Source: Luteimonas yindakuii
Lineage (GTDB): Bacteria; Pseudomonadota; Gammaproteobacteria; Xanthomonadales; Xanthomonadaceae
Direction of reading: 5' to 3'
Assembly (NCBI RefSeq): GCF_004803715.2
Contig: NZ_CP039383.2
Coordinates: 806,001-870,000, forward strand
DNA length: 64,000 bases
Numbering within the stretch: the first letter of the stretch is position 1; every line of letters starts with the position of its first letter. Below are positions 53,219 through 62,463 of this stretch, piece by piece. Under the pieces are notes generated by a model. That model saw nothing but the letters and a program-made list of their open reading frames with translations. It was not told the DNA's origin and made no database searches. Position numbers and translations under genes: made by a program.

Positions 53219-54721
53219 ATGGATCAGTCGCAACGTCGGGTGCATCTGCAGTTGTCGAAGACCGGAGGTCCGCCGTTCAACGGCTCGGTGGGCTACGTCA
53301 ACGACAGGATCGCGCCGTTGCTGCGCGCGCGCGGCTGGCAGGTGCAGGCGTTCGCGCCGCCGCGTCCACGCCTGCCGGCGGCACAGGAATCCATGGTCCC
53401 GCTGGCGCTGGCACGCGCGCTGGCCGACCAGGCCTCCGGGCCGAGGCCCCTGCTGGCCATCCACGACGGTGCGGGCGTATCGATCCGTGGTCCCTCCCGG
53501 CAGTGGGCGCAGCATCACCTGGTGCTGTATCACGGGCTGGCCTATGGCACCGGCGCGTGGATCGGCAACGAGGCCATCGACCTCCACTGCGCGAATTCGC
53601 CCTACCTCGCGCGCACGTTGCGTGCATTGTTCGCCACACCGGACTGGCGTGCGCGGCGCGTGCTTGACCCGGCGGGATGTGCCCGGGTGGTCGACGTGCC
53701 GATGCCCGTGCCCTGCGTGTCCACGCCCGCCGGTGAGCCGGGATTTCCGATCGGGGCCGACGTGCCGGTGGCGGTGCGACGCGCGGTCGATGCGGGCGTC
53801 GTCGTCGGGCATGCGCTGCAGCCCGGCAAGCAGGACCTGATGGCGACGGTCGGCATCCTCTATGCACTGAATGACATCGCGCGCCGGCGCGGCGGCGCGC
53901 GGGTGATGCTGGCGATCTCCGAGCAGTCGCTGCCGCCCGCCCACCAGGCATCGATCGACGCCATGCTGGCCGGATCGGGCCTGCGCTGTGCCGACCTGTT
54001 CCTGCCGGTGCCGCACCTGCACCAGCGCGCGGTGTTCGAGCTGTTCGGCCTCGCCCGGTTCGGCCTTGCCTACAACCTGTTTCCGGAACCGTTCGGCTTC
54101 TACGTGCTGGAATCGGTGCATGCCGGTTGCCCGGTCTACACCAACGGCGTCGGCAACAACCGGTTCCTGTTGCCTCCGGCACACGGCATCACCGTGATCG
54201 AAGACGCAACGATGGTGGCGGACGCCACGGGACAGGTCTCGCCTGCCGCGTTCGTGCCGGTGGCGGAAGCGATCCTCGACGGGATCGGCAATCCCGGTCC
54301 GGTCCGTGAGGCATGCAGGCGAGGGCGCGCGCATATCGACGCCTGCTGGTCGCCGGCCGCGTTCGAGCATGGCTTTCTTGCGGCGGTGGAACGCGCGCTG
54401 GTACCGCCGCCGCCGCCGGTGGACTTCGACGCACTGATGGTGGAAGTGGGGCCACTGGTGCGGGGCATCGACGCCACTTCCGGGGTCGTGCGCGGTGACT
54501 ACGGCAGCCGGGTGCTCGGCCAGCGCGAACTCGCGATCGTGCAGGAGCTGGTGGGCCGCAGCGCCGCCGAGCTCGACGTTGATGACATGCAGCGGCTCGA
54601 GACCGAACACCGGCTGTTCCAGGAAGGCGTGCTCGCGCTTGCGGTGGCCGCGGAGACTACGGCTGAAACCGCAGGATCCCCTGCGGGCCGAACATCCGGA
54701 ACGGGATCGATTCCAGGCTGA
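53219..54721 (+). CDS. GT-B fold glycosyltransferase-like protein
   Basis: A 500-residue protein not assigned to a named family by eye. The N-terminal Rossmann-like half has GGPPFNGSVGYVNDRIAPLLRARGW and a later HHLVLYHGLAYGTGAWIG. The C-terminal half contains the GT-B retaining-type E-X7-E motif, EPFGFYVLE (Glu290 and Glu298), followed by SVHAGCPVYTNGVGNN, which resembles GT4-type nucleotide-sugar binding. No membrane helix is seen. The acceptor is unknown. The 3' end overlaps the convergent M23 peptidase gene by 65 bases. AGGG lies only two bases before the ATG. Confidence 0.7.
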   Translation: MDQSQRRVHLQLSKTGGPPFNGSVGYVNDRIAPLLRARGWQVQAFAPPRPRLPAAQESMVPLALARALADQASGPRPLLAIHDGAGVSIRGPSRQWAQHHLVLYHGLAYGTGAWIGNEAIDLHCANSPYLARTLRALFATPDWRARRVLDPAGCARVVDVPMPVPCVSTPAGEPGFPIGADVPVAVRRAVDAGVVVGHALQPGKQDLMATVGILYALNDIARRRGGARVMLAISEQSLPPAHQASIDAMLAGSGLRCADLFLPVPHLHQRAVFELFGLARFGLAYNLFPEPFGFYVLESVHAGCPVYTNGVGNNRFLLPPAHGITVIEDATMVADATGQVSPAAFVPVAEAILDGIGNPGPVREACRRGRAHIDACWSPAAFEHGFLAAVERALVPPPPPVDFDALMVEVGPLVRGIDATSGVVRGDYGSRVLGQRELAIVQELVGRSAAELDVDDMQRLETEHRLFQEGVLALAVAAETTAETAGSPAGRTSGTGSIPG

Positions 54722-55544
54722 GCCCGCGGTTGACCTGCACCACGAAGTGCAGGTGGGGGCCGCTGGAGAGGCCGGTGTTTCCGGAGCGGCCGAGCCGCGT
54801 GCCGCGGCGCACGCGCTGGCCGGCGGTCACCAGTACGCCGCCGGCGTCGAGATGCGCATACAGCGCCATCGTGCCGTCGTCGTGCAGCACGCGGACGAAG
54901 TTGGCGCGGGTGACCGCTTCGTGGTCGCCGGGCGAGGCCTCGTCGAAGCCGGCCTCGGTGTGCATGACCGTGCCATCGCGTGCGGCGATGACGGGGGTGC
55001 CGACCGGGGCGGCGAAGTCGACCGCATGGCGGTTCTGGGCATCGGCGTGGCTGAAACCGCCGCCCCAGCCCTGTTCGATGCGCAGGTTGCGCGTGTCCAG
55101 CGGATAGCCGTATTCGATGTCACGCGGCCTCGCGCCGGAATGCCCGGGCACGGCGGTGAGCACCAGCTGGGCGGCGCCACCATGGCCGGCAATGCGGGTC
55201 AGCAACACTTCGGTGCGCGCGGGCACCGTGGCGCGCGCGGGCAGCGCAGGTGTCGCCTGGGGCGGGCGCCCGGAGACCTGGAGCAACACCTCCACCGGCC
55301 CGTCGAGCGGGTTCTGTGCCCAGGCCAGGTATTCGCCGTCGCCCTGTTCCACCCGCAACCGTGCGATCGCCGCCGGCGCGCTGTGGCCGATCCGGCGCGC
55401 ACTGCGCGCGTCGGGCGCCGGACGATCGGCGTAATGCGGGTTGCCATTGGCATCGGTCCAGCGCCACACCTCGCCGGCGCGGGCGTCCATGCCGCAGGCC
55501 AGCAGGAGGATCGCGGTGAACAGCACGGAGTTCGACGACGGCAT
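54657..55544 (-). CDS. M23 peptidase with N-terminal DUF4124 domain
   Basis: A 295-residue exported peptidoglycan endopeptidase. A signal peptide (about 1-23) is followed by the DUF4124 motif EVWRWTDANGNPHYADRPAPDA, a linker domain, then the M23 catalytic core: NRHAVDFAAPVGTPVIAARDG (zinc His and Asp), HDDGTMALYAHLDAGG and the SGPHLHFVV (HxH) motif. The metal ligands are present, so it may be active. It starts 13 bases after the phytase-like gene stop and is in the same transcript. The last 65 bases overlap the GT-B gene. Confidence 0.92.
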   Translation of the reverse strand: MPSSNSVLFTAILLLACGMDARAGEVWRWTDANGNPHYADRPAPDARSARRIGHSAPAAIARLRVEQGDGEYLAWAQNPLDGPVEVLLQVSGRPPQATPALPARATVPARTEVLLTRIAGHGGAAQLVLTAVPGHSGARPRDIEYGYPLDTRNLRIEQGWGGGFSHADAQNRHAVDFAAPVGTPVIAARDGTVMHTEAGFDEASPGDHEAVTRANFVRVLHDDGTMALYAHLDAGGVLVTAGQRVRRGTRLGRSGNTGLSSGPHLHFVVQVNRGLSLESIPFRMFGPQGILRFQP

Positions 55545-55557
55545 GGCGTGCGGCTGC

Positions 55558-56661
55558 CTAGTGCGCGCAGGCGGGATCGAGGTCGAGCGCACGGATCACT
55601 TCCGCCAGGTCGAACGCGGCCAGCGCGCGATCGTCGTGCACGGCGTACAGCACGCCGGCGGGGAAGCGCGGCGTGGCGGCGGCGTGCAGGGCGATACCGT
55701 CGGTATTGGCGGTGATCCCGCCGCGGAAACTGCCGCGCGGCGCCAGCGTTGCACGGTCGAACAGGTGGAAGGCGGTCTGCGGCAGGGTCTGGTCCACCGC
55801 CAGCCAGTAGCCGGCATCGAGGCCGCAATCCCACAGCGCGACACCCTCCGCCTCACCGGTAAAGGTCCCGGCGGGCAGGCTGCGGCCGGTGTAGCGTCCA
55901 TTGAAAGCGTATTCGTGCAGGGTCGAGGCCTGGCGGGTGTCCTCGTCGGCGATCAACAGCCGCCCGTGCGCGGGATCGCCGGCGATCGACTCCACCATGT
56001 GCAGTACGCCACGGCCGCGGGTGGCACCGAACGCGCCCAGGTGGGTGGCCTGCATCCCCGTGTCGTCGAACCCGATGCGGTAGCGGCGCACGCGCTGGTC
56101 GAGTTCCGACGCCGGCGGCAGCTCGCGGTGGTCTACGCCATACATGAAACTGTCGGTGACGAATGCGTCCAGCACGCCCGGCGCGGTTTCATGTACCCAG
56201 ATGCCGTACGGGCTGCGCAGCTCCTGCTCGCCGAAGCTGCCGAGGTGGGCGAACCCGGGCAGGCGCAGCACCTGCACGCGCGGTGCATCGCGTTCGGTCA
56301 CGAGCACCAGATCGGCGAACACCGCAATGCCATTCGGGCGTTCGAACTGGCCAGCCCCACGGCCGCGGTGGCCGCTTTCGCCCAGCCGCGCGCCGCTGTC
56401 GCCATCGAACACCACCAGCCGGTGCGTCGATTTCGCCGTGGCGATGACCTGCGTGCGGCCTTCGCCATCCACCCAGGCAGCCAGCGAGTCCAGTTCGTCG
56501 TCGCGACGGCCCTCGGTGATGAAGGCTTCCGCCACCACCACGTGCCCGGGTTTGACAACCGGTGCGGGATGCGTGGAACCGCGGGCGCCGTGATGTGGAC
56601 CGGTGCAGGCGCTGGCCAGAGGCAACAGGGCGACTAGAACGAACAGGCGTGGCAACGTCAT
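55558..56661 (-). CDS. Phytase-like beta-propeller lipoprotein
   Basis: A 367-residue lipoprotein; the signal ends LASAC. The rest is a beta-propeller of the type seen in bacterial phytases: DELDSLAAWVDGEGRTQVIATAKSTHRLVVFDGDSGARLG, then ERPNGIAVFADLVLVTERD, RGVLHMVESIAGDPAHGRLLIADEDT and AEGVALWDCG near the end. It may release phosphate from phytate or bind a related ligand; the catalytic calcium sites cannot be verified by eye. The start has CATAAT six bases before it and no ribosome-binding site. Confidence 0.8.
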   Translation of the reverse strand: MTLPRLFVLVALLPLASACTGPHHGARGSTHPAPVVKPGHVVVAEAFITEGRRDDELDSLAAWVDGEGRTQVIATAKSTHRLVVFDGDSGARLGESGHRGRGAGQFERPNGIAVFADLVLVTERDAPRVQVLRLPGFAHLGSFGEQELRSPYGIWVHETAPGVLDAFVTDSFMYGVDHRELPPASELDQRVRRYRIGFDDTGMQATHLGAFGATRGRGVLHMVESIAGDPAHGRLLIADEDTRQASTLHEYAFNGRYTGRSLPAGTFTGEAEGVALWDCGLDAGYWLAVDQTLPQTAFHLFDRATLAPRGSFRGGITANTDGIALHAAATPRFPAGVLYAVHDDRALAAFDLAEVIRALDLDPACAH

Positions 56662-56667
56662 CGCGGG

Positions 56668-56673
56668 ATTATG
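56668..56673 (-). promoter_or_regulatory. -10 element (CATAAT) 6 bases before the phytase-like ATG
   Basis: On the minus strand CATAAT is followed by CCCGCG and the ATG. It predicts a leaderless transcript starting in the 72-base gap after the sensor gene. Confidence 0.45.
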
Positions 56674-56733
56674 GCGCAGCGCGGCATCACGCCGCGTTGT
56701 CACCGATGGCGGCCGCGCGTTGCCCCATCGAAC

Positions 56734-59700
56734 TCAGACGGCGTCGCCACCTTCGCCACAGCCGATATGGGTGACCGTGAGCTCGCCGCGGCGCAAGAGC
56801 GCATCGACACCGTGCTGCAGGTCCGCAAGCAGCGTCCCGCTGCGCGTGGTCGCGGTCGGATGGAGCATCGCCGCGCCGTTCCGGCCATTGCGCTTGACGT
56901 GGTAGAGCGCCTGGTCGGCAAGTTCGACCATGGCCTCCCAGCCCAGCGGTTCGCCACCGGCGTCGCGGAAGGCCGGATAGGCGGACAGCCCGACCGACGC
57001 GGTGAGCGCGATCGCGTGACCGTCGCCGATGTCGAACGCGTCATCCGACACCGCGTGGCACAGGCGCCCGCCCAGCTGCAGCGCCTGTTCCGGCCCCATC
57101 GGCCGGAACACCAGCAGGAATTCCTCACCGCCCCAGCGCACCACGTAGTCGCCACCGCGGACCAGCGCCTGCAGGCGGCGGGCGGTTTCCACCAGCACGC
57201 GATCGCCGGCGGCGTGGCCGTGGCGGTCGTTGACCTGCTTGAAGAAGTCGAGATCGAGCAGCGCGAACACCACCACGCGACCGGCCATCGGGGCCTCGGC
57301 GTGGCGGCCGTAATAGTCGAGGTCGGCGGGCACCTGGCGGGCAAGGTAGCGACGGTTGCGCAGGCCGGTCAGCGGATCGGTGAGGCTGGCCTGCTCGAGC
57401 TGGCGGTTGGACTCGGCGAGCGCGGCAGTGCGCTCGGCGACCAGCGTGCTCAGCCTGGCCTGGCGGATGCGATAGCGATAGCGCTGGTAGCGATAGCCCG
57501 CGTAGACCAGCAGCAGCGCGAGTGCGAGCAGCAGCAGGCGGAAGCCAAGGGTCTCGTGGAAATGCGGCCGGATCACGAATTCCAGCCGCGCCGGCGCCGG
57601 GCTCCAGGCGTCGGCATTGTTGCTGCCCGTCACCTCGAACGTGTAGTCGCCCGGCGGCAGGTTGGTGTAGCGGACGTCGCGCTGCATCGGGCCCGCCACC
57701 TGCCAGTCCTGGTCGTAGCCGACCAGCCGGTAGTGCGCGCCGTTGCTGCGTGGATCCTGGAAGCTCAACACGTCGAAGGCCAGGGTGAGGTCGCGCTCGT
57801 GCGCGGCCAGCGTGGTGATGCCATCGGCGCCGGGAGCGCGCGGCTGGCCACCGGCCTGCAGCTGACGCACATGCACCGCCGGCGTCACCGGGTTGCGGGT
57901 GATGGCCGTGGTGTCGAGCGCCAGCACGCCATCGCGCGTGGGCAGCCACACGGTGTCGCCGGAAATGAAGCCGTCGGAGCGACCGGCGCCGTTGCAGCAC
58001 AGGCCCTGCTGGCCGCCGTTGCGCATGCCGCGTTCGTTCACCAGCATCTGCGCGCCGACCCGGGCGATGCGGCCCTGCCCCCATGCCGCGAGGTCCGCGA
58101 TCGGCAGGCGGTAGACGCCGTGCATGCTCGAGACCCACAGGAAGCCGGCGTGCTCGATCACGTGGAAGGCGGTGCCGCGTGGCAGGCCGCTGTCGGTGTC
58201 CAGCCGGTGCCAGCGGCCCGCGGCCTGGAACAGCAGCACGGATCCCTCGCCGGCCAGCAGCAGGCGCCCGTCCGCGAGTTCGGTGGCGCCATGCAGGCGC
58301 ACGCCTTGCGGCAGGCCCCGGGCTTCCGGCGCGGGTACGAACCCATGGCCGTCGAACTCGAGCAGGGTGTGCGGGGTCAGCGCGAGGCGGCGGCCACGCG
58401 GCGTGATCTGGAATTCGGCCACCGGGCCGACGAGCCCACGGCTGGCGTCGACATGTTCCAGCGTTTCGCCCGTCCAGCGCAGCAGGTCTTCGCGCGTGCT
58501 GACCCAGAGGCTGCCATCGCGATCGCGGACGATGCCCATCACCGCGGCGTGGATGCCTTCGGCCCAGGGCGGCGTGGTGGTGCCGCGGCCGGGCTCGTGC
58601 ATGACCAGGCCGTCGCGCAGGCCCATCCAGACCCGGCCGGGCTCGACGAACAGCGTGCGCACGGCACGCGTGGCGTCGGGGTTGTCGGTCGCGGCAAGCC
58701 GGAACCTGCCGTCGGCGTGCAGCCGCGCCATGCCGTTGTTGGTGCCCACCCAGATGCCGTCCCCGGCCGGGTCGGGTTGCAATGCCCACACGGTGGCGTC
58801 GGGCAGGCCTTCCGTGGTGCTGTACCGGCGGGTCCAGCCGTCCCAGAGCCGCGTCAGGCCGTTGGACAGGCTGCCCAGCCACAGGTTGCCCTCGCGATCC
58901 TCGAAGGCGCCGAACAGGTTGAACAGACCGTTGTCGCGGGTGCCGGGCACCGTTTCCACGCTGCGATCCGGGCGTACCCGCACCAGGCCGAGGTCACCAC
59001 CGCCCCAGACGTTGCCGTCGCCGTCGCGGTAAAGGAACAGCAGCGGCAACGCATCGGCACCGGCGAGGGTCCGCCAGCCAGCAGCGTCATGCACCCAGAT
59101 GCCGCGCGCGGTGGCGGCCCAGACCTCGTCGCCCACCTGCAGCAGGCCGTAGACCAGCGGTGCTTCGTTGCCCGGCCAGGCGGTCCGTGTCCAGTGCTGG
59201 CCGTCCCAGCGGCGCACGCCGTCAAGGCCGCCGGCCCACAGCACGCCGTCGACCTGCAGCAGCGCGTTGGTGGCGCCGATACCGGGGAGTGGACGCAGCT
59301 CGCCGTCCTCCACCCGCGCCACGCCCGCGGCACTTGCCGCCCAGACCACGCCATCGGCGACCAGCAGGCTGACGATGTTGGGCGCCGGCCCTGCACCTGC
59401 CCACGGCACCGCGTGGAAGCCGCCATCGCGGCGCACCGCCATGCCGCCGCGGGTGCCCACCCAGAGTGCGTCGCTGGCGTCGAGCGCCAGGGCGGTGGCG
59501 ATCGGGTGGGGCAGGGCGGGATCGGTGTCCGGCGAGTGCGCGGTGAAGCCCACTCCGTCGAAGCGCGTCACGCCGGCCTGGGTGGCCACCCAGAGGTAGC
59601 CGCCGGACGTCTGCGCGATCGACACCGCGCTGATCTGCGGCAGGCCCTCCTGCACCGACCAGGTGTTGCGCACGTAATGGTGGAAGACCTTGTCGGGATC

Positions 59701-59769
59701 GAGTGCCCGCGCGGGCAGCGGCAACAGCCAGCACAACAGCAACAGGGCCGCCAGTGCGCGCAGTGACAT
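56734..59769 (-). CDS. Two-component-type propeller sensor with GGDEF domain
   Basis: A 1011-residue predicted diguanylate cyclase. A signal peptide (1-22) is followed by a periplasmic two-bladed propeller region built of about a dozen repeats (pattern LWVATQAGVTRFDG, LWVGTRGGMAV, etc.), a Y_Y_Y domain (AHYRLVGYDQDWQVAGPMQRDVRYTNLPPGDYTFEV), one membrane helix (about 760-780), a short coiled coil and the GGDEF domain. The catalytic motif is GGEEF (880-884), intact, and the inhibitory site RGGD (871-874) is present, so it should make cyclic di-GMP under feedback control. The start has GGGAGGT upstream. Confidence 0.93.
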   Translation of the reverse strand: MSLRALAALLLLCWLLPLPARALDPDKVFHHYVRNTWSVQEGLPQISAVSIAQTSGGYLWVATQAGVTRFDGVGFTAHSPDTDPALPHPIATALALDASDALWVGTRGGMAVRRDGGFHAVPWAGAGPAPNIVSLLVADGVVWAASAAGVARVEDGELRPLPGIGATNALLQVDGVLWAGGLDGVRRWDGQHWTRTAWPGNEAPLVYGLLQVGDEVWAATARGIWVHDAAGWRTLAGADALPLLFLYRDGDGNVWGGGDLGLVRVRPDRSVETVPGTRDNGLFNLFGAFEDREGNLWLGSLSNGLTRLWDGWTRRYSTTEGLPDATVWALQPDPAGDGIWVGTNNGMARLHADGRFRLAATDNPDATRAVRTLFVEPGRVWMGLRDGLVMHEPGRGTTTPPWAEGIHAAVMGIVRDRDGSLWVSTREDLLRWTGETLEHVDASRGLVGPVAEFQITPRGRRLALTPHTLLEFDGHGFVPAPEARGLPQGVRLHGATELADGRLLLAGEGSVLLFQAAGRWHRLDTDSGLPRGTAFHVIEHAGFLWVSSMHGVYRLPIADLAAWGQGRIARVGAQMLVNERGMRNGGQQGLCCNGAGRSDGFISGDTVWLPTRDGVLALDTTAITRNPVTPAVHVRQLQAGGQPRAPGADGITTLAAHERDLTLAFDVLSFQDPRSNGAHYRLVGYDQDWQVAGPMQRDVRYTNLPPGDYTFEVTGSNNADAWSPAPARLEFVIRPHFHETLGFRLLLLALALLLVYAGYRYQRYRYRIRQARLSTLVAERTAALAESNRQLEQASLTDPLTGLRNRRYLARQVPADLDYYGRHAEAPMAGRVVVFALLDLDFFKQVNDRHGHAAGDRVLVETARRLQALVRGGDYVVRWGGEEFLLVFRPMGPEQALQLGGRLCHAVSDDAFDIGDGHAIALTASVGLSAYPAFRDAGGEPLGWEAMVELADQALYHVKRNGRNGAAMLHPTATTRSGTLLADLQHGVDALLRRGELTVTHIGCGEGGDAV

Positions 59770-59930
59770 CGGACCTCCCGGTGCGCGTCCCTGGCCGGGC
59801 GGCCATGCGCAGTCGCCGTCGTCAGCGGCCGGGGGCCGGGATTCTTGAGCCGGCCTTTGCCGGGCAGCGCGGATGCAGGCGACGCGGACTCATGCCCAGG
59901 CATCCACCGCCCGGTGCCCGTGGGATCGCA

Positions 59931-61313
<1,383 letters not shown>

Positions 61314-61319
61314 GGCGGC

Positions 61320-61326
61320 TATTCTA
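61320..61326. promoter_or_regulatory. Shared -10 element of sdaA and the glutaredoxin-like gene
   Basis: TATTCTA reads as TATTCT on the plus strand (-10 for 61368) and TAGAAT on the minus strand (-10 for sdaA, seven bases from its ATG). One symmetric hexamer could therefore serve both directions. Confidence 0.5.
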
Positions 61327-61367
61327 CGCGGCCGTCGTTGAACCCTGCCGCCGTGCCGCGCAACGCC

Positions 61368-61622
61368 ATGTCCCAGCCACCGCCCGCGCTGCAGCTGTTC
61401 CAGCGCGACCACTGTCCGTTGTGTGACCAGGCGCTCGATGTGCTGGCGCAGGCCCGCGTGCCGGACTTCGAGACCGTGTGGATCGACGACGACGCGGCGC
61501 TGGAGGCCCGCTACGGCGCGCGCGTGCCGGTCCTGCGTGGCGCGGACGGGCGCGAACTGGATTGGCCGTTCGACCTGCAGGCGTTGCGGAACTTCGCCGG
61601 GCTCACGTCGCCGGCGGACTGA
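61368..61622 (+). CDS. Glutaredoxin-like protein
   Basis: An 84-residue thioredoxin-fold protein. The redox motif CPLC (Cys16 and Cys19) follows the first strand, as in the glutaredoxin-like DUF836 group, and the cis-Pro loop [11 protein letters not shown] is visible later. It is shorter than classical glutaredoxins. Its substrate is unknown. It is divergent from sdaA and shares a possible -10 element with it. The start at 61368 lacks a ribosome-binding site. Confidence 0.82.
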   Translation: MSQPPPALQLFQRDHCPLCDQALDVLAQARVPDFETVWIDDDAALEARYGARVPVLRGADGRELDWPFDLQALRNFAGLTSPAD

Positions 61623-61636
61623 ACGGCGGTCGCGCC

Positions 61637-62305
61637 TCAGCGCGCTGGAGCGGGTTCGACCCCCGGCGTGGAAGCTGCAGGCGCGGTCCGCGGCGCCATC
61701 TCGTCGGCAAAGCGCGCAGTGCGCGAGGCGAAGGCCTCGGCCTCGATCCGCAATTCCACCGCATCGCCGATCATCGATGGCCAGGCATCGATGCCGAAGT
61801 CCGAGCGGCTGAGGGTGCCGGTGGCGGAGAACCCGGCAGTGCGCCGGAATGGCGGCAGCGGCGTCCGCTTGAGGGCGTTCATCCGCACCTGCAGCGCCAG
61901 CGGGCGGCTCACGCCGCGCAGGGTCAGCTGGCCATGCACGATCGCCTCGTCGTCGGACACCGGCTCCACGTGGGTGGAGACGAACACGGCCTCGGGGGCG
62001 CGGTCGGCGTCGAGCAGGTTGGCCGCGGCCACGGCCCGGTTCCAGGCCGCGTCGCCGAAATCCAGCCGTTGCAGCGGCACCCGCGCCTCCAGGCGCGCCT
62101 GACGCCAGTCGGCGGGATCGAACTCGAGCACCCCGGTGCTGCCCGAGACGGTGCCGATCGCCCGGGAATACCCGGCGTGGTCGATCGCCACCATCACCCG
62201 CGTGTGCACCGGATCGAGGGCGAATCGCTCGGCCGCCATCGCCGGAACGGCCTGCAGCAGCACCAGCAGGCAGGTGGACAGCGCCAGTCGCGGAAGGATG
62301 TGCAT
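61637..62305 (-). CDS. YceI-family lipid-binding periplasmic protein
   Basis: A 222-residue exported lipocalin-like protein. Signal peptide 1-24 (ending AMAAE). The YceI pattern follows: [40 protein letters not shown], then [28 protein letters not shown] and [35 protein letters not shown]. Relatives bind isoprenoids or other lipids. A Pro/Ala-rich tail ends the protein. The start has TAGACT six bases upstream and no ribosome-binding site. Confidence 0.93.
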   Translation of the reverse strand: MHILPRLALSTCLLVLLQAVPAMAAERFALDPVHTRVMVAIDHAGYSRAIGTVSGSTGVLEFDPADWRQARLEARVPLQRLDFGDAAWNRAVAAANLLDADRAPEAVFVSTHVEPVSDDEAIVHGQLTLRGVSRPLALQVRMNALKRTPLPPFRRTAGFSATGTLSRSDFGIDAWPSMIGDAVELRIEAEAFASRTARFADEMAPRTAPAASTPGVEPAPAR

Positions 62306-62311
62306 CGGCGA

Positions 62312-62317
62312 AGTCTA
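62312..62317 (-). promoter_or_regulatory. -10 element (TAGACT) 6 bases before the yceI ATG
   Basis: TAGACT followed by TCGCCG and the ATG at 62305; predicts a leaderless transcript. Confidence 0.45.
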
Positions 62318-62463
62318 CGGTTGGCGCCGGCATGCGTGCGCGATGGCCTGTCGGATTCAAGGTCGTCGCGATCAACCGACCCGCCTGTCGCGCTTGCGCA
62401 TGCACGCCACCGTTGCGAGGATGGCCGGCCGCCGGGGAGGCGGAACTGGGGACATATCCGGAC

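Noticed and set aside
56671..59766. 1031-codon open frame on the plus strand opposite the GGDEF sensor gene
   Set aside because: Antisense shadow without recognisable domains; the minus-strand gene has signal peptide, propeller repeats, Y_Y_Y and GGEEF.
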